From contig NC_135246.1 of NCBI RefSeq assembly GCF_947623445.1, positions 15,049,856 through 15,113,855 of the forward strand: a stretch of DNA of 64,000 bases, read 5' to 3'. The number at the start of each line of letters is the position of its first letter. Within the stretch, counting starts at the first letter, position 1. The notes beneath the pieces were generated by a model. It saw only the letters and a program-made list of their open reading frames with translations. It was not told the origin of the DNA and did no database searches. The position numbers and the translations under genes were made by a program. The DNA is from Clavelina lepadiformis. Taxonomy: Eukaryota > Chordata > Ascidiacea > Aplousobranchia > Clavelinidae. This document shows positions 35,661-48,259 of the stretch, piece by piece.

Positions 35661-37023
35661 TTTTTATAGTACTCTTATTTTTTCTTGTTTTACAGCTGCA
35701 ACGGTAGGTCGTGATAGTAATGCTGACTTATTTGTGATATCTACAATCTCTTTCAGAGAGAGTCCACAAATGTGGTCAATGTTTATTGCTCAACATATTA
35801 ACTTTTATTCACACAACTCTGCATTTTTTTGGCAAATTCTAACACGCTTTTTCTAAATTTCACAATTCTAACTTGACGAAATTAGGCTAAACATTATGAG
35901 ATTAATGAAAACATTTGTTAAAAATAAACCTTTGTTTCCGGCTCCTATACTCGTAAACTGTTAAAACAGTGATAAACCTACACACAAGATGTCAGATATA
36001 TTAGTAAGTTCATTACACCATGGTTGCCGTATTCGTTCAGCTCTTATGTCTTATGTGGGCGCTATTGTTAGTTGTTATGTGATACTTTCACAAAAGGTTA
36101 CGGTATTTCTAAAGAATATGACGTCAATTGAAAGCTTTGTTTGTTTTTTTGGAAAATAAAGTGAAACTTTCGTTTCGAATTACTAGATTAAAATGTATCT
36201 AAATTTGCGGCAGATAACTAGTAGACATCACCTCAATAATTAAAAAAGGCAAAATGTCGGAAATCATGTCGCGTCTGTTGTTCAGAGATATTTGTGCACA
36301 ATGCACGGTGGTGTTACAATTTATTATGCTTTCGGCCAGGAATCCATGATAGGTATAAGCCTATTTATCTTGCAAACAATGATTTTTGAGTGAAGTGTCG
36401 CGTCGTCATATTTTCTTTAGCATAGTTTATACCAAGTACTTCTTTGTCAATCTCTCTAACATAAAACCTTCAAACGTATTGCATTTATTTGGCCGCTAAC
36501 GGAAGAAAGTGTGCCACAAAAAAGAAGCCAAGAAAACTGGAGTAATATCTAAACAGACTACAAGGATTATTAAATTACTTTAAAATGTGTAATGATTTAA
36601 TACCATCAATGGCGCAAATTGCTTTAATCACATACAAAGTACTGATCAACTACAGGTGTTTACTCTTGTCAATGTAACTATATTAGTGGCAAGTAAAATT
36701 CATATGTCTGATACACCTTTTTCCTTCTATTAATATGAATGTATACAGCAGACTATTATACGTAAGTGCAGTTTTTATAAGATTTGGATTGGTTAAGAAC
36801 TACCATCGTGCCCTTTGCGCATACAGCTACCGGTTGTATGTGCTAAAGAATTACTGAATTTGTTACTTTCAAACTATCCCATTAATACTTTCAATAGAAA
36901 AGTAATTAGGGAAATATTACGCTGAAATGTATTCAGATCAGACCAAGCAATCTCAATTACATAGACTGAGGATGATGCAATTGCTTACATAGAGAAGCTT
37001 GTCAAAAACGATTTCGTTTCAAA
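35661..37023. other. Spacer between array members 3 and 4
   Basis: AT-rich, no gene, RNA or repeat recognised. Holds the putative promoter of member 3 and the 3' flank of member 4. Confidence 0.4.
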
Positions 37024-38347
37024 CTATTCTTCGTTACTCAATTGTCTTTCTATTAAAGATGCGAAACTTGGCAACGAATTCTCCTTGTTCTTCGATGACG
37101 TAATCTTTACCTTATAATCGCCATAGATGAAGGTCCGTTTCGGACAACACGTGCAGACCTTAAATGGAATAAAATAAAGATTAAAATGTGTGTTGGTGAA
37201 GTCAAGAAGCCCAGGCAAATACGTTTTTCTTGTACTTCTGTTTACACCAGTTGACCAGTGAGTTACTTTTTTGCAGTTCAAGTGCTGGGTAAGTACAGTA
37301 TTATCCTTTAATAAGAATGCAACTTACTTCATACGAGGTTAACCCAAGCACACCAGCAGTGATGGTTAGCAATGCTCCAATCCAAGAAACGTAGAATCTG
37401 TAGTTGAATGACCACTCGCGTGTGGCGTAAATTGATGATTCTCCATCTTTTTGGGCAATTGTGACTCCAATCAGATATGTTACAACGCCGGTAAGGGTGA
37501 TTATGCCTGCAGTGTGAAAATTTGTTCACTTAACTCGTAACATCAAGCGTGGAGAACTTTTAATTTTTTGAGTTGAAGTCTTATTACCATCTTTGTTGTG
37601 TACAAACTGGCAAAGTTTAGTTTTTCAAGATCCATAAAACATATACTTTGTAATATTCAAAACATTCTACCGCTGTATAAACAATAGTTGGCACCCTACG
37701 AAACAATGCGATTTCTAGACAATTAAAGGCTTTTTTCAGGACAGCGCCTATGTTGAAGCGATCATAAATGAAGAGATAATTTTGCTCACAGCCTACCTGA
37801 AAAAAGCATTACGACGCTGGATAGTCTGGTAAGTCTAAAGTCGTTTCGCCAACATCCCATGAGTATTAGAGCAATGCTCAGAACCAGTATGAGGCAAGAA
37901 GACACTATCAATCCTGTCACTACCTTGTTAATCACTCCAAAAAAGTCGTTTAATCCTACAACAAAATTTCAAAAAAGTTTTATTTTTGGAAATGGTAATT
38001 GTTGTTAGACAGAAAAGTAAATCAGTTATAAATGATTTTTATGAACCTTTGTCAATATGAAGAAATATCTTACGATTCAAACATTAAGAAAAAATTTCTA
38101 TTTCAAGCATAAGCAACATAGAGAGAAAAAGTTATATCAAGGTTCAAGGGTTTGGATTAACTCGAAGCAAGTTCCACTTACTTAAAGTATAAAAACAGAC
38201 TCCATCAATGCAAGCTTCGAACAGCCCTAAGCTAGTTTCACCAAAGGTGCCAAGCCAAACTGGAGACATCATGGCAGCCAACTCACAGAAAAAAGCCGGA
38301 ATAGCGAACAGTATTGCCACAGTCAGTTGCCTATTGTTCAAAGTCAT
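37024..38347 (-). CDS. Claudin-like four-span membrane protein (array member 4)
   Basis: Exons 38182-38347, 37797-37955, 37328-37506 and 37024-37158 give 212 residues; intron phases 1, 1, 0. The ATG at 38347-38345 (MTLNNRQLTV) is chosen. The first loop reads WLGTFGETSLGLFEACIDGVC, a clear claudin-type W-GLF-C-C signature. Span 2 is VVTGLIVSSCLILVLSIALI, then WRNDFRLTRLSS. Span 3 is VVMLFSGIITLTGVVTYLIG. The second loop has REWSFNYRFYVSW, and span 4 IGALLTITAGVLGLTSYE is followed by CTCCPKR, a cysteine group just inside the membrane that fits palmitoylation in claudins. The tail is basic then acidic (LSNEE) with no PDZ motif. Closest relative: member 5, with identical lengths of exons 2 (159) and 3 (179). 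Confidence 0.8.
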
Positions 38348-40756
38348 TGTGATTGACAATAATCAGAAAATAAACTGCTCTTTCTTCCCGAAATCTTATA
38401 TTGCCTAAAAAATATGCAAAGCTATAATATCAAATTTATATTTATTGTTGCTATGTTCCAAATCGATAAATATAAATCTCAACTTTAGTTATAACTTTCC
38501 TGGTCATCATCATGGCTAATTTCTCAAGTAAATGAGATAATTGTTCCATCAATGTCCAATATACTCTTCTGAATATGTAAAACGTCAACCATGCTGTACA
38601 AATTATAGAGTACAACGTCCATACCATGTAACCGATTCACACAATTAAAGTTAACCACAGAAGATTAAGTTTATTCGCGCTACTTAAATATAGCTTATTA
38701 AACGGATTGTGTTCTCATCTTTTAATTAGTATCATCATCCAGCAATAACAGTCCATATTAAACTTAAAAAAGTATGAAAAAGGCTGAAATCTTTTACCTC
38801 TTACCTAATCTCTATGTCGAAATAATCCCGCCCACCAAGTACAAGAACCTACATATCAATGCAAAAGTCGCTTTGGACTCATTTCAACTCTTTCGCTGAA
38901 ATTGTTATCAACAGGGTTCTTAAAAACTATAAAGAAAGAATATTCAAACAAATTTATAGGCCTACTACTTTTAGACTTCGATTTTGTTGCCTGTGCATTG
39001 GGATTATTCTGGAGTAGGTATGTGCGCGTTGATAACAATGCGAAGTTTGAAGCTTTTATCTTTAATTTATAATTTGTTCAGCACAGATCTCTTGTGAAGA
39101 GTTGCACAATTTACTTGAACGGCCTGGCCTGGAAAGCCTTAGCTCCAACTTCTAACTTTACTGAAGTGTGAATTCAACTTATATACAGAAGCAGGATAAG
39201 GTGTACATACTGACGTCTATCGTTTTTCATTATCATTTCTTTGAAATTTCATCCATAAATCAAACAGTTAATGCTCAAAAGGAATGTTTGCATTTGGTAC
39301 TGATTTCGCTCATCGCGTGACAGCTTGAGATAAGTTTTGCACAATAAGAAAGCGGCATTTCACATCTTCCTTCAAAGAATCTCCCACTTTTATCGAAAAG
39401 CTTTGTAACTACAGCATTTTGATAATGCCGACTTCGACTTTTGCAGTTCAGTAAGACAAGAGTTTAAGTTTGCAGGATATACTGTAAGCATTTGTTTTTG
39501 TCATTAGAAGATAGCTATCTTTAGTCTGGGAAGATTTTTTTCTTGCGTTGCTGGGAAACGAGTTTTATTATTTTGACTTTTAACGGTCAAATGTCGTAGT
39601 CCGTGTGAAAAATAGAATTGTCGTGCACGCAAGGCAACATGTCTTACAAGAATAATGTGCACGGTAAAGCGAGATTTTTAAGGTAATTTTAAACCCCGTT
39701 TTGATAGAAATTGCAAAATTTTGTTTGCGTGGAAAGCCAACTTCTTGGCATTTTGTCAGCGGTTCTGTTGTCTGATGCAAAGTATATTGTAATGATTTTC
39801 TTTCAACAGCTCTTGATAAAAACTATCCGTATTTCTTTCACCAAATGCAGGTACAGCGCCAACAAGAAAAGTTTTATTCAACTTAAGATCTTGCATGTAT
39901 AAACGCAAACATTGGCCACAACACTGATAAAGAAATTGCATTTTAATACATTCTTGACATAATATAACATTGTTCTTTTTTCTATTATCTGGTTGTGTTG
40001 CATAACCAAAACACTTACACGAAATCACTTGAATTTTCTTTGAAATATTCGAAGAGGTATAAAAGATGAATGAACCGTAAACAGTTGTCAACAGGCCAAA
40101 GGGAACATTAAAGGTTTGCGCTGAAGTAGCTATGTGTATACAGTACCGCACTATGCATTTCTTTCAATTGCGCAAACAATTGACATAATTTTATGTTTTA
40201 TGACGATATTGTTTGTATAGGTTTCAAAAGTGTATTGAATAAATTACATAAAAAATTAATATAACGTTGCAATAGCAGCAAACACAACTGAAAAGCGATA
40301 TTCAGTAATACGGCCCAGCCATGATCTGTAATAGATCAGATGTAATTGCAAAAAAAATGCAGCATAGCAGAGACGAAAGGATAATTACAAACATAAATAA
40401 AATGGAACAACACGCATTTATAAAAGCTACGTGCAAATCATATTGTTAAGAACCAAACATAAGTCAACAGAACGAATAGATCATACCCAAGGTTATAATA
40501 ACCAACGGGTAATATAGTACCATATAGGGTTGAATTTGTCACATTTTGAACATACAGCGTGCATTAGAATAACGAGCAATAACAACGATATTGAATGAAA
40601 ATTAAAACTGCTATTTTGTTTAGCAATGAGGAAGACTTTGATTTTTTTGCGTGAGAATAACCCTAATATTTAAAAATTCTTTTTAAACTCGACGTTGAAA
40701 AAATTCAAATAATTTTCGGGTCATGCGTGGTAATAATAAAATCATGACTTGACTCG
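38348..40756. other. Spacer between array members 4 and 5
   Basis: AT-rich. Open frames at 38856-39038, 39580-39780 and 39756-40151 (minus) have no recognisable domain, no matching splice partners and overlap plus-strand frames. Nothing supported. Confidence 0.4.
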
Positions 40757-42765
40757 TTATTCCGAGCCTTTTCTGGGAATAAGAGAAACGGTACTTGGCA
40801 GCAAAGTGTGCCTCTCGTGCTTCGCTGAAAGCTGAATTTCGTAATTACCAAATACTTTTTTCTTCTGGCGGCAGCAGCTGAATCCCTGAAAAAAAAAATT
40901 GCAATTTATTTTTCAGAAGATAAACATAATTCTAAAATGTAAAACCTCTAATGCGTAAAAGGATGTCGCTGTCAATGTTTTCTGTGTCTGGGTTTCAAAG
41001 AGCAAACTTCATTTATTAAACATTCCTACCTACAAGTGAAATAAATTTTTCGATCGATTTTCTTTACAAATAAGCGCATTTCCAGACAAAAAACAAAAAT
41101 CTTGCTACCAGTGCTGGTCAATAACGTAGCCTTGACTGCTAAATATTTTCCAGGGTTTCTCACTTACTTGGCACGAAGTCAGGCCGAGTACGGCGGCCAC
41201 CATCGCGAGCAGAGCTCCCATCCAAGCCAGCACGAAACTGTATGTACAGGTGCTTCCCCTAGTGAGAAACATGAGCGAGCCGGGATCTTTCTGTGACAAC
41301 AGAACGCCAACAGAAAAAGTTGCGGCTCCAGACAAGGCTATGACTCCTGAGTGTAGTCAATATTAAAGTGTTAAAAATACAAATTATTGTCGACCTATAG
41401 AGTGATAGTGAATTGCCATCCTGCACATAGCAATTAAGTTCACTTTAAGCAACTTTAAAACACACGGTTTTTGCACGAATGCCTTATTTTCAAAAAAAAT
41501 TTAACAAAAAAAGTTGCAATCAATGGCAGAGTTGACATGCAATAAGCGCGCCTTGAAAATATATGCCGAAGCGACCCACCTGACAATAAGATGATTATGC
41601 TTGAGAGTCTCGTTAGTTTCACATCGTTTCGTGTGCAGGCGCATATGATCAGAAAAATTCCTAAAATCAGAAGCAAGACAGCTACGACCACCAGCGCTGT
41701 GACCGCTTTTGCGATGTCACCCATCAACGTATGCATTGCTGAAACGACATGACAAAAAGATGAACACCAGGTTTCTCTACCGAAGGTTCTATCATCACTT
41801 ATATAATATTTCGCAGAATAGGCCAAGACATAGAATGCCATAGGCATGCGTCAACTTAACGTCGATTTAAAATGTTAAACGTTTGAAATTACAGTCAATT
41901 TCAAGCAAGAATTTCAAATTTGAGATAAAAATCAAGTGATTAGATACCTAATGGTGTACCTATAGGGCGTTACTAGATCGAATTATCTTCTTATTTGTTT
42001 CTTCGCTAAACCATGAACACTTTACCTGTATAGTAACTACTCATTGACGTAGTTGTAAAAGTACCCTGACTCGGAGAAGGAAATGTGTACATAACCAAGT
42101 CTAAACCAAATACAATAAGTTAAAAAACTGAAATTGCTTGGCTTATGTATTTCCTTGAACTGGCGGACGTTTATGCTAATAACGGGCTTTCAACCTGAAG
42201 CTCATGGACCTTTTGGAGGCGCGTAAATAAACCTTTGCATTTATACGTTTCCACCATCGAGTATGTACAACATAAACTAAATTTAGAAAGACCCGAGTTA
42301 AACTTAGTAGTGCTACCAGGTTACAACGAAGCATTTAGAAACACTGGTTATCAGAACACACTTTATTTGCTTGTTCTTTTATATTAAAACAAGATTGTAC
42401 GGAATCGAAACATGTTTCAGGGCGACTTTTTATTGGTTTAGTAAAAAGTTTTGCGAAACCGTTTTTGGTTTCGCTTGCGGGACACGCACACGTTTTTATC
42501 CAAAGCACTCGGCTAATGTATAGTTTGCAAACTAACGTTTAAACAACCGCGAAGTCAATTTCAAAGATGGCAACCCCACTTAACATTTTAATAAGTTAGT
42601 ATGCTCACCGAACATTGAAAAACACTTTCCCTCCATGCACATTTCGAACAATCCCACACTGGTCTGACCGTAGGTTCCAAGCCACGCCGATGACACCAAA
42701 GCCACGACATTGCAAATGACAGCAGCCAGTGAAAAGCAAAGTGCCAGTATTAATTGGGTATTCAT
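40757..42765 (-). CDS. Claudin-like four-span membrane protein (array member 5)
   Basis: Exons 42609-42765, 41580-41738, 41168-41346 and 40757-40885 give 207 residues; intron phases 1, 1, 0 and exons 2 and 3 of 159 and 179 bases, exactly as in member 4. Span 1 is LILALCFSLAAVICNVVALV. The first loop has WLGTYGQTSVGLFEMCMEGKC. Span 2 is VTALVVVAVLLLILGIFLII, then the shared turn CTRNDVKLTRLSS. Span 3 is IIILLSGVIALSGAATFSVG. Loop 2 ends STCTYSFVLAWM. Span 4 is ALLAMVAAVLGLTSCQ, then GFSCCRQKKK, a membrane-proximal CC pair suited to palmitoylation. The tail (NYEIQLSAKHERH..., ends RKGSE) lacks a PDZ motif. The exon 2-3 DNA is more GC-rich than the spacers around it. Confidence 0.8.
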
Positions 42766-45700
42766 AATGGTTCTAGCACTATCATAAAATCATCTTATTA
42801 TAAAACTTGTCCTTTTGCAAGGCTGAAAATGAAACAAAATGCATTTTATAAAACTGGTGTGGTCATATTACAACCAACCGAGGTGTTTCTGGTTTAAACC
42901 ATAAATTCTAACGGCGGAATAACAGACTTAGGCTACCTCAAATGCTGAACAAAAATCCTAATGAAATGAAATTAGGTACACTTGCAACTAGGTCTAACCA
43001 ATATTGTATTATTTTAGAAAAATACTGAAGCTATACCAAGTAAAGTGGTCAGGCAATGTTAAGCGTAAGGCTTTCTCTTTTACAGTCTTTTACTTGTAAA
43101 ATCGACTTTTCATGAGCTGTTTTCATTCTTATCTTATTTAACGTTGTACAATGGGCGCTATTGGTGAGTGAAATCTCGTTCCAATCTGTGATTCTTATTA
43201 TATAGACACACCATAAGGCCGTATGCTTTGTATAGCAAGTCAATATTATAAATCAATTTGACTTGCTTGCGTCACTTGATCCACGAACACGTACAGACCG
43301 CATGGTCATGCTAGCATTGTACATAAAGCAAAGTTCTTTGCTTCTTTTTCCTTTAGATATCCCAGCAAATTTACAAACGTAACTTAAACGCCGTTTAACA
43401 AATCGAAGCCCTTGTTCCTAGGTAGACTAAAACGCGTTGTTACCGGCAGACGCGGTGGTATAACGTCAATACGAAGCACGACGTCGGCTTAAAGCGTAGT
43501 GTCACGTTTCGAAAACGGCTGTGAGTTATTTCCGTTGTAGTGATGATATAATATTGAACAAACGTTTAAACACTTATTGAAGGAAATTATATAAAATTGG
43601 TAAGCACAGATTCAACCGTTTCACAGCAGTCAAAACTGCAATTTCCGTACAGACATGTAACCGATAAAAGGCAGGAAATGTAGGTTCTCAAATGAGTTAA
43701 AACTAATTGTTCTGATTTCAACAGCCTGCTCACAATCATAAATAAACTACTTGCGATTGATATTGGTTCGATTCGATTCGATTCGATTAAAGTAGCCATA
43801 CCCCTCACAAGCATTATCGTAGGGTCAGATCCAGAATGGACTGGTTCCACGAAACGAACAATTAAGTTTTATGGCGCTCTTTACATAATGTTCTCTGCTT
43901 TTACATTGACCTACTGATACAGGTGAAACTTTTCGGTCTGACTGCACATGACTAAAACTGCTGATACAATGTTGATACAACTACTTATATAACAGCTGCC
44001 TCACACATGGCTTTGTTTTTTGTTAGAATGCGTTGGGTCGTTGGCCTATGCTAGAAGCGCAAGCTCAAAGAACCCGGTCCACTGAGAGACAAAACGTGGC
44101 CTGTGTAGCACATGTCAGCTCGTTTCCTGCTTGTGTAGTTACGCTCAGTGAGAAATGGCTCTATGACTGGCTATATAGCCTGTATGGTCGAGGAATTTGC
44201 CGCGCTATTGAGACTAGGTGCCCCATTCAACCAAGTTGTCATTAACGCCCTATCTCTTTTGTATACGCTATGGGTTCCTAATATAAATGAAGAATCTTTC
44301 GTGAAGCGTTACTGCTAAAAAGTTTATCCTAATGAGACTGTACGGTTTGCCACAAAACTATCAAAACAAAATTTAACAATACAGCTTGTGACTGTCCAAT
44401 TCAATATTTTCCAAAATTTTGCAGTCCGCGTATAATTTTAATTCTATGGCCATGTGACGACGTCATCTTCACAAGACTCGGGTTTAATCTAATAAATGTA
44501 ATTTTTGTTTCTCGTGTTATAGAAACTAAATAAGAAGTCCTCAATGTCCTTGCTGCTTTCAACTCATTTAAAGCCAAAAGTTGAATAGACTTGTCCGTTA
44601 GAGGAACATGGTCGGAAATTTTCCATGCTTAGTCACCTCTCAATCCAAACAAACTTGCCGGATAAATGACAACCACTTTAACTGTTTACTTAGCTAAAAC
44701 TAGGTTGATTTTAGGGCCCGTTTATACATGTAGTTTTTCGACAGGTTTGACTCTGACCTGCAAACAATGTCAGAACTGATGCCTATTAGTCAAATTTCCG
44801 AGTCAGGCCTATTCATGATGAAGGTCAAAGCAAACTCTTGATTTAAAGTTAGAGCAAATGAAATATAATTTAATTATTTCAGCTGGATTGCCATGAACTA
44901 TAAGATTAAAACCTTGAATCACAGATATAACATGTCGCCACTAGAACTAACTCCCTACGTACACTCGTATGCCGCACGTCATTTCGATTTGCGCATCATT
45001 ATGCTTATGCAGGCTACTGCTATTACACATTACGGCGCAGGCTTTGAAGCTCTCGCACGCAGATTATGTATTACTGTGCAACGTAATAATATATTATCCA
45101 GCATATCCTGAATTCTCTCGGTCAACTGAACACTTTACCGGTTAGATGACAATGCTTATAGCACTACACGAAGTGTACTCAATACGTTTCTCAATCCAGC
45201 ATAACTCATACACTTGATCAACCAGCGTTTTTGACATCGATTGTAGCGCAGGATTGACAACCAATAGACCGCAGACGCCTAACTTTTTCACAAATTTTTC
45301 CCACCCAAATGAAACCACTAATTTGTTTCTCGAAAAACCTCATCTGCGGACTTAAATTACCAGCCCGGCCTACATCTTGGTGATTAACCCGTTACAAATT
45401 ATCTTATCAATAACATTATTAGCCCATCAATTTTCGTCATTTGCCCACGATTAGCGTTTATCATGACTCGAAGGATTGTTGTATATAATTTCCAGGGAAC
45501 AATTTTATCAAAAAGTATGGCCTCTTCCACAAACGTCAGAGGGCAGAGGTTCGGAGAAAGTGAATTTCCTGTTTACGACGTATTTCCAATACACAGTAGA
45601 TGGACTTTGCAAGTTTTCTTGTTTTGTAAACACGATCATAACCTACCAGTTAAAACTGGCGTAAGATAAAAAAATGGTTTATTTTAAAAAACGTGGTTGA

Positions 45701-47184
45701 TAGAAGTTTTTACGCAATTGTTTACAAGTAACAGACCAGTACGCAGTCAGTCTAGACAACTGATTAAATTAAGCGAACCATACTCCCGTTCGTATGGATA
45801 TGAAATAAAACTGCAACGGCTACCAATTTAAAACGCGCTTACTTCTTTATAAGGTTAACGACATTTAGACAAAAACATTCTCCGTTGGTTTGTTGCAAAC
45901 CGCTGCCAAAGTCAACGTTTTCTTTCGAGTTCGTACCGGTCCTGTATCCGGTCTGTGTCGCGAATAAAACTCGTAGTGACGAAGCAGAAATGACGCACTG
46001 GTCGACATCGATGCAAATGAAGTTTTGATTTAATTTAACAGCGTTGCCCGACCGAAATGAGGGAACTATAATAATGTTAAAGTGCTCTGTAAAAGAGTAA
46101 TAAATTGGTAAAACTCTCTTTAACTTTTGAAAAAATTGCAATAAAAGAGTTTATAATAATTTACAAAGTCGTTAGTTTGTTAGTTCGTTGTTGCAATACA
46201 TTAACTTCCCGTTAAACTAAGTATGTCGTTCATCCTGTATTTTGACTTATGTTATCACCATCATAATCGTGGAGGTAATTGCTGCAAATTTACTAGAAAT
46301 TTAATCGCTAAGTTGACTGGATCCAAATTTTATTATTTGGGCCAATCGATCACTTTACAAACAGCTCGCAAAAACTGCTTTATGTATCTTAAACGGTCAT
46401 AAAAATAGGTCTTTATTGACGTTCCTAAAACAAACAATTTACGGTGCCAACAGACGGGTTTTAGCTACGAATTGCACGATAAGTGCCTAAGAGAGCTAAA
46501 TAGGTTATCTCTATACATACAGTATATACGGTCTCGTTTAGCCTGTTTTCGCAAGGGGAGTTCTCAAATTTATTGGCTTACTTAACAGTTTTTTTGTAAA
46601 TTCCAAAGAAATCTTATCAAAACCGGTGTTTATCAACTCGCGTCACGTGATAAAGCCTGACAAGCGTTTTCGATTTCCATGGTCTTACCATACCAATGAC
46701 CCATTACAAATTATACTTATTTACCCTTCTGTTGGTCTCTACATAGCATAATCCAAGTGCGGGCCGATGTAAATGGTCAAAGTAGTTTTGAATTTGTTTT
46801 CCTTTACTGCTTATATCGTACGACTTTACCTAGTATTATATGGACTCCGTTATTGCTACCTCTTAACAGCTATAAGCGAATAAAGTTATCCTAATCAAAT
46901 TTTCTAACCTTCCCACACACAGCCTTGCCGTATTTTTCGCTCCTCAGCGGGAGGATTTGTGCTCCAAATGATTTTATCACGTGGGAAAGTGACTGGTTGA
47001 CTTCTTAGAAATCTAACTTAACCTCTCCTTGCTGTCGTTTCTTTGCAATAATAACGAGTGATTGATCTATAGCGCCCATTATGTTTTATACTGGTTGCAA
47101 GAATTGTCGTTCAATATTAAGCTCGGCAAAATTTGCTCAAGTTAAGCATAAGGGGTTAAACGTTTAAGGGGTTGTAAAACAAAC
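42766..47184. other. Long intergenic stretch between the membrane-protein array and the fibrinogen-domain gene
   Basis: No supported gene on either strand. Holds the upstream region of array member 5 and of the fibrinogen-domain gene, which point away from each other. Contains a short ATTCG tandem repeat. A minus-strand frame of 100 codons (45839-46141) is cysteine-containing but unrecognised and without clear splice sites. Confidence 0.4.
43767..43788. repeat. (ATTCG)n microsatellite
   Basis: TTCGATTCGATTCGATTCGATT, about four copies of a 5-base unit. Confidence 0.85.
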
Positions 47185-48259
47185 ATGAGGCAATGGATCT
47201 CATCACTGGTCTATCTTTACTTCATGCAATTTTCATTGTGCAGTGTTACAGCAGATCTCGACCCTGTCGATTTGGAACTGCTGGAAATGCAGGTCACCAA
47301 GCTGGAAGGATTAGTAAGCAACTTGACAGAGATAATCAGTAGCGAATACGAGGAATGTCAGTGTAATGAAACCTTAAGCAGTATCAAAGCACAACTTTCG
47401 CTGCACGGGATTTCCTTAGATAACAGCTCTCGTGACGACATTGTCGAACACACTACATCACCTGTCGACGAGGAATATTGGCGAGAGCAAACGAAGACAA
47501 AATACGAAGGTTGGTTACCTATAATTTAATGTTACGTAAAATACGCGCGCTAAAATAGATAGGTTAACCCTCCTTGTTATGAGGTTAAGTGCGATTAATT
47601 GTAGCCCATCTATATTTAAACGGCACGTTCGCTGGCACATAAATAATACTTCTGTTGAAGATTGCCAAAACATCTACCGCGATGGTTTCCAAGAGAGCGG
47701 AGTTTACCAAATCTGGATGGTTGATCTATTCAATCTTTATCCAATTTATTGCGACATGGATGTCGGCGAAAACAAAGGCTGGATGACCTTTTTCCGAAGA
47801 TATGACGGCTCAACATCATTCAGCCAGGACCAAGCAACATATGACGTTGGGTTTGGCATACCTACCCAGGAATTTTGGATCGGTAATGAAAATCTTTACG
47901 CCTTGGCAAGGAACGAGTTTTCATCGCGGGACGACACCGCGCGACTTCGAGTCGATTTGGCAGACGAATCAGGTGAAAGGTTCTACGCCGAATACGCTCA
48001 TTTCAGCCTGGGAACTAGAAAGCAAGGTTACCAGATTACTGATGTGTCAGGATATTCTGGTGACGCGGGAGACGGCCTTTCACAGTTTTTAAATAACCGT
48101 TTTATTGTGTGTGGCTCTTTCGGTGGTTGGTGGTGGGATTCGTGCGGTAGCTCATTGTCCAGTTTAAACGGAAATATCAGTGAGTTGGTTTGGCCAGGAT
48201 CGCCTAAGCGTTATCGCTCAGCTTCCATGAAAATTCAGCGATTTCCGAAAAGCACATAA
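47185..48259 (+). CDS. Secreted fibrinogen-related protein (FReD lectin type)
   Basis: Exons 47185-47513 and 47605-48259, joined in phase 2, give 327 residues. The signal peptide is MRQWISSLVYLYFMQFSLCS. A short heptad-like stalk (LELLEMQVTKLEGLVSNLTE), with N-glycosylation sites and a CQC pair, can trimerise the molecule. The fibrinogen C-terminal domain starts near VEDCQNIYRDGFQESGVYQI, with the first disulfide to YCDMD. It continues with GWMTFFRRYDGSTSFSQ, FWIGNENLYAL and a second disulfide CGSFGGWWWDSC, and ends in YRSASMKI. The final part is shorter than in ficolins: the usual NLNG(x)Y loop reads SLNGNISELVWPG. Such proteins bind acetylated sugars or other ligands in innate immunity or act as signalling ligands (tenascin/angiopoietin relatives); the role here is unknown. 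A well-formed single-intron gene. Confidence 0.9.

Noticed and set aside
39756-40151. Minus-strand 131-codon frame
   Set aside because: Overlaps other short frames, low-quality composition, no family; between array members 4 and 5 nothing supports a gene.
45839-46141. Minus-strand 100-codon frame, considered as a gene
   Set aside because: No recognisable domain, no splice partners, and begins at no convincing start; left as spacer.
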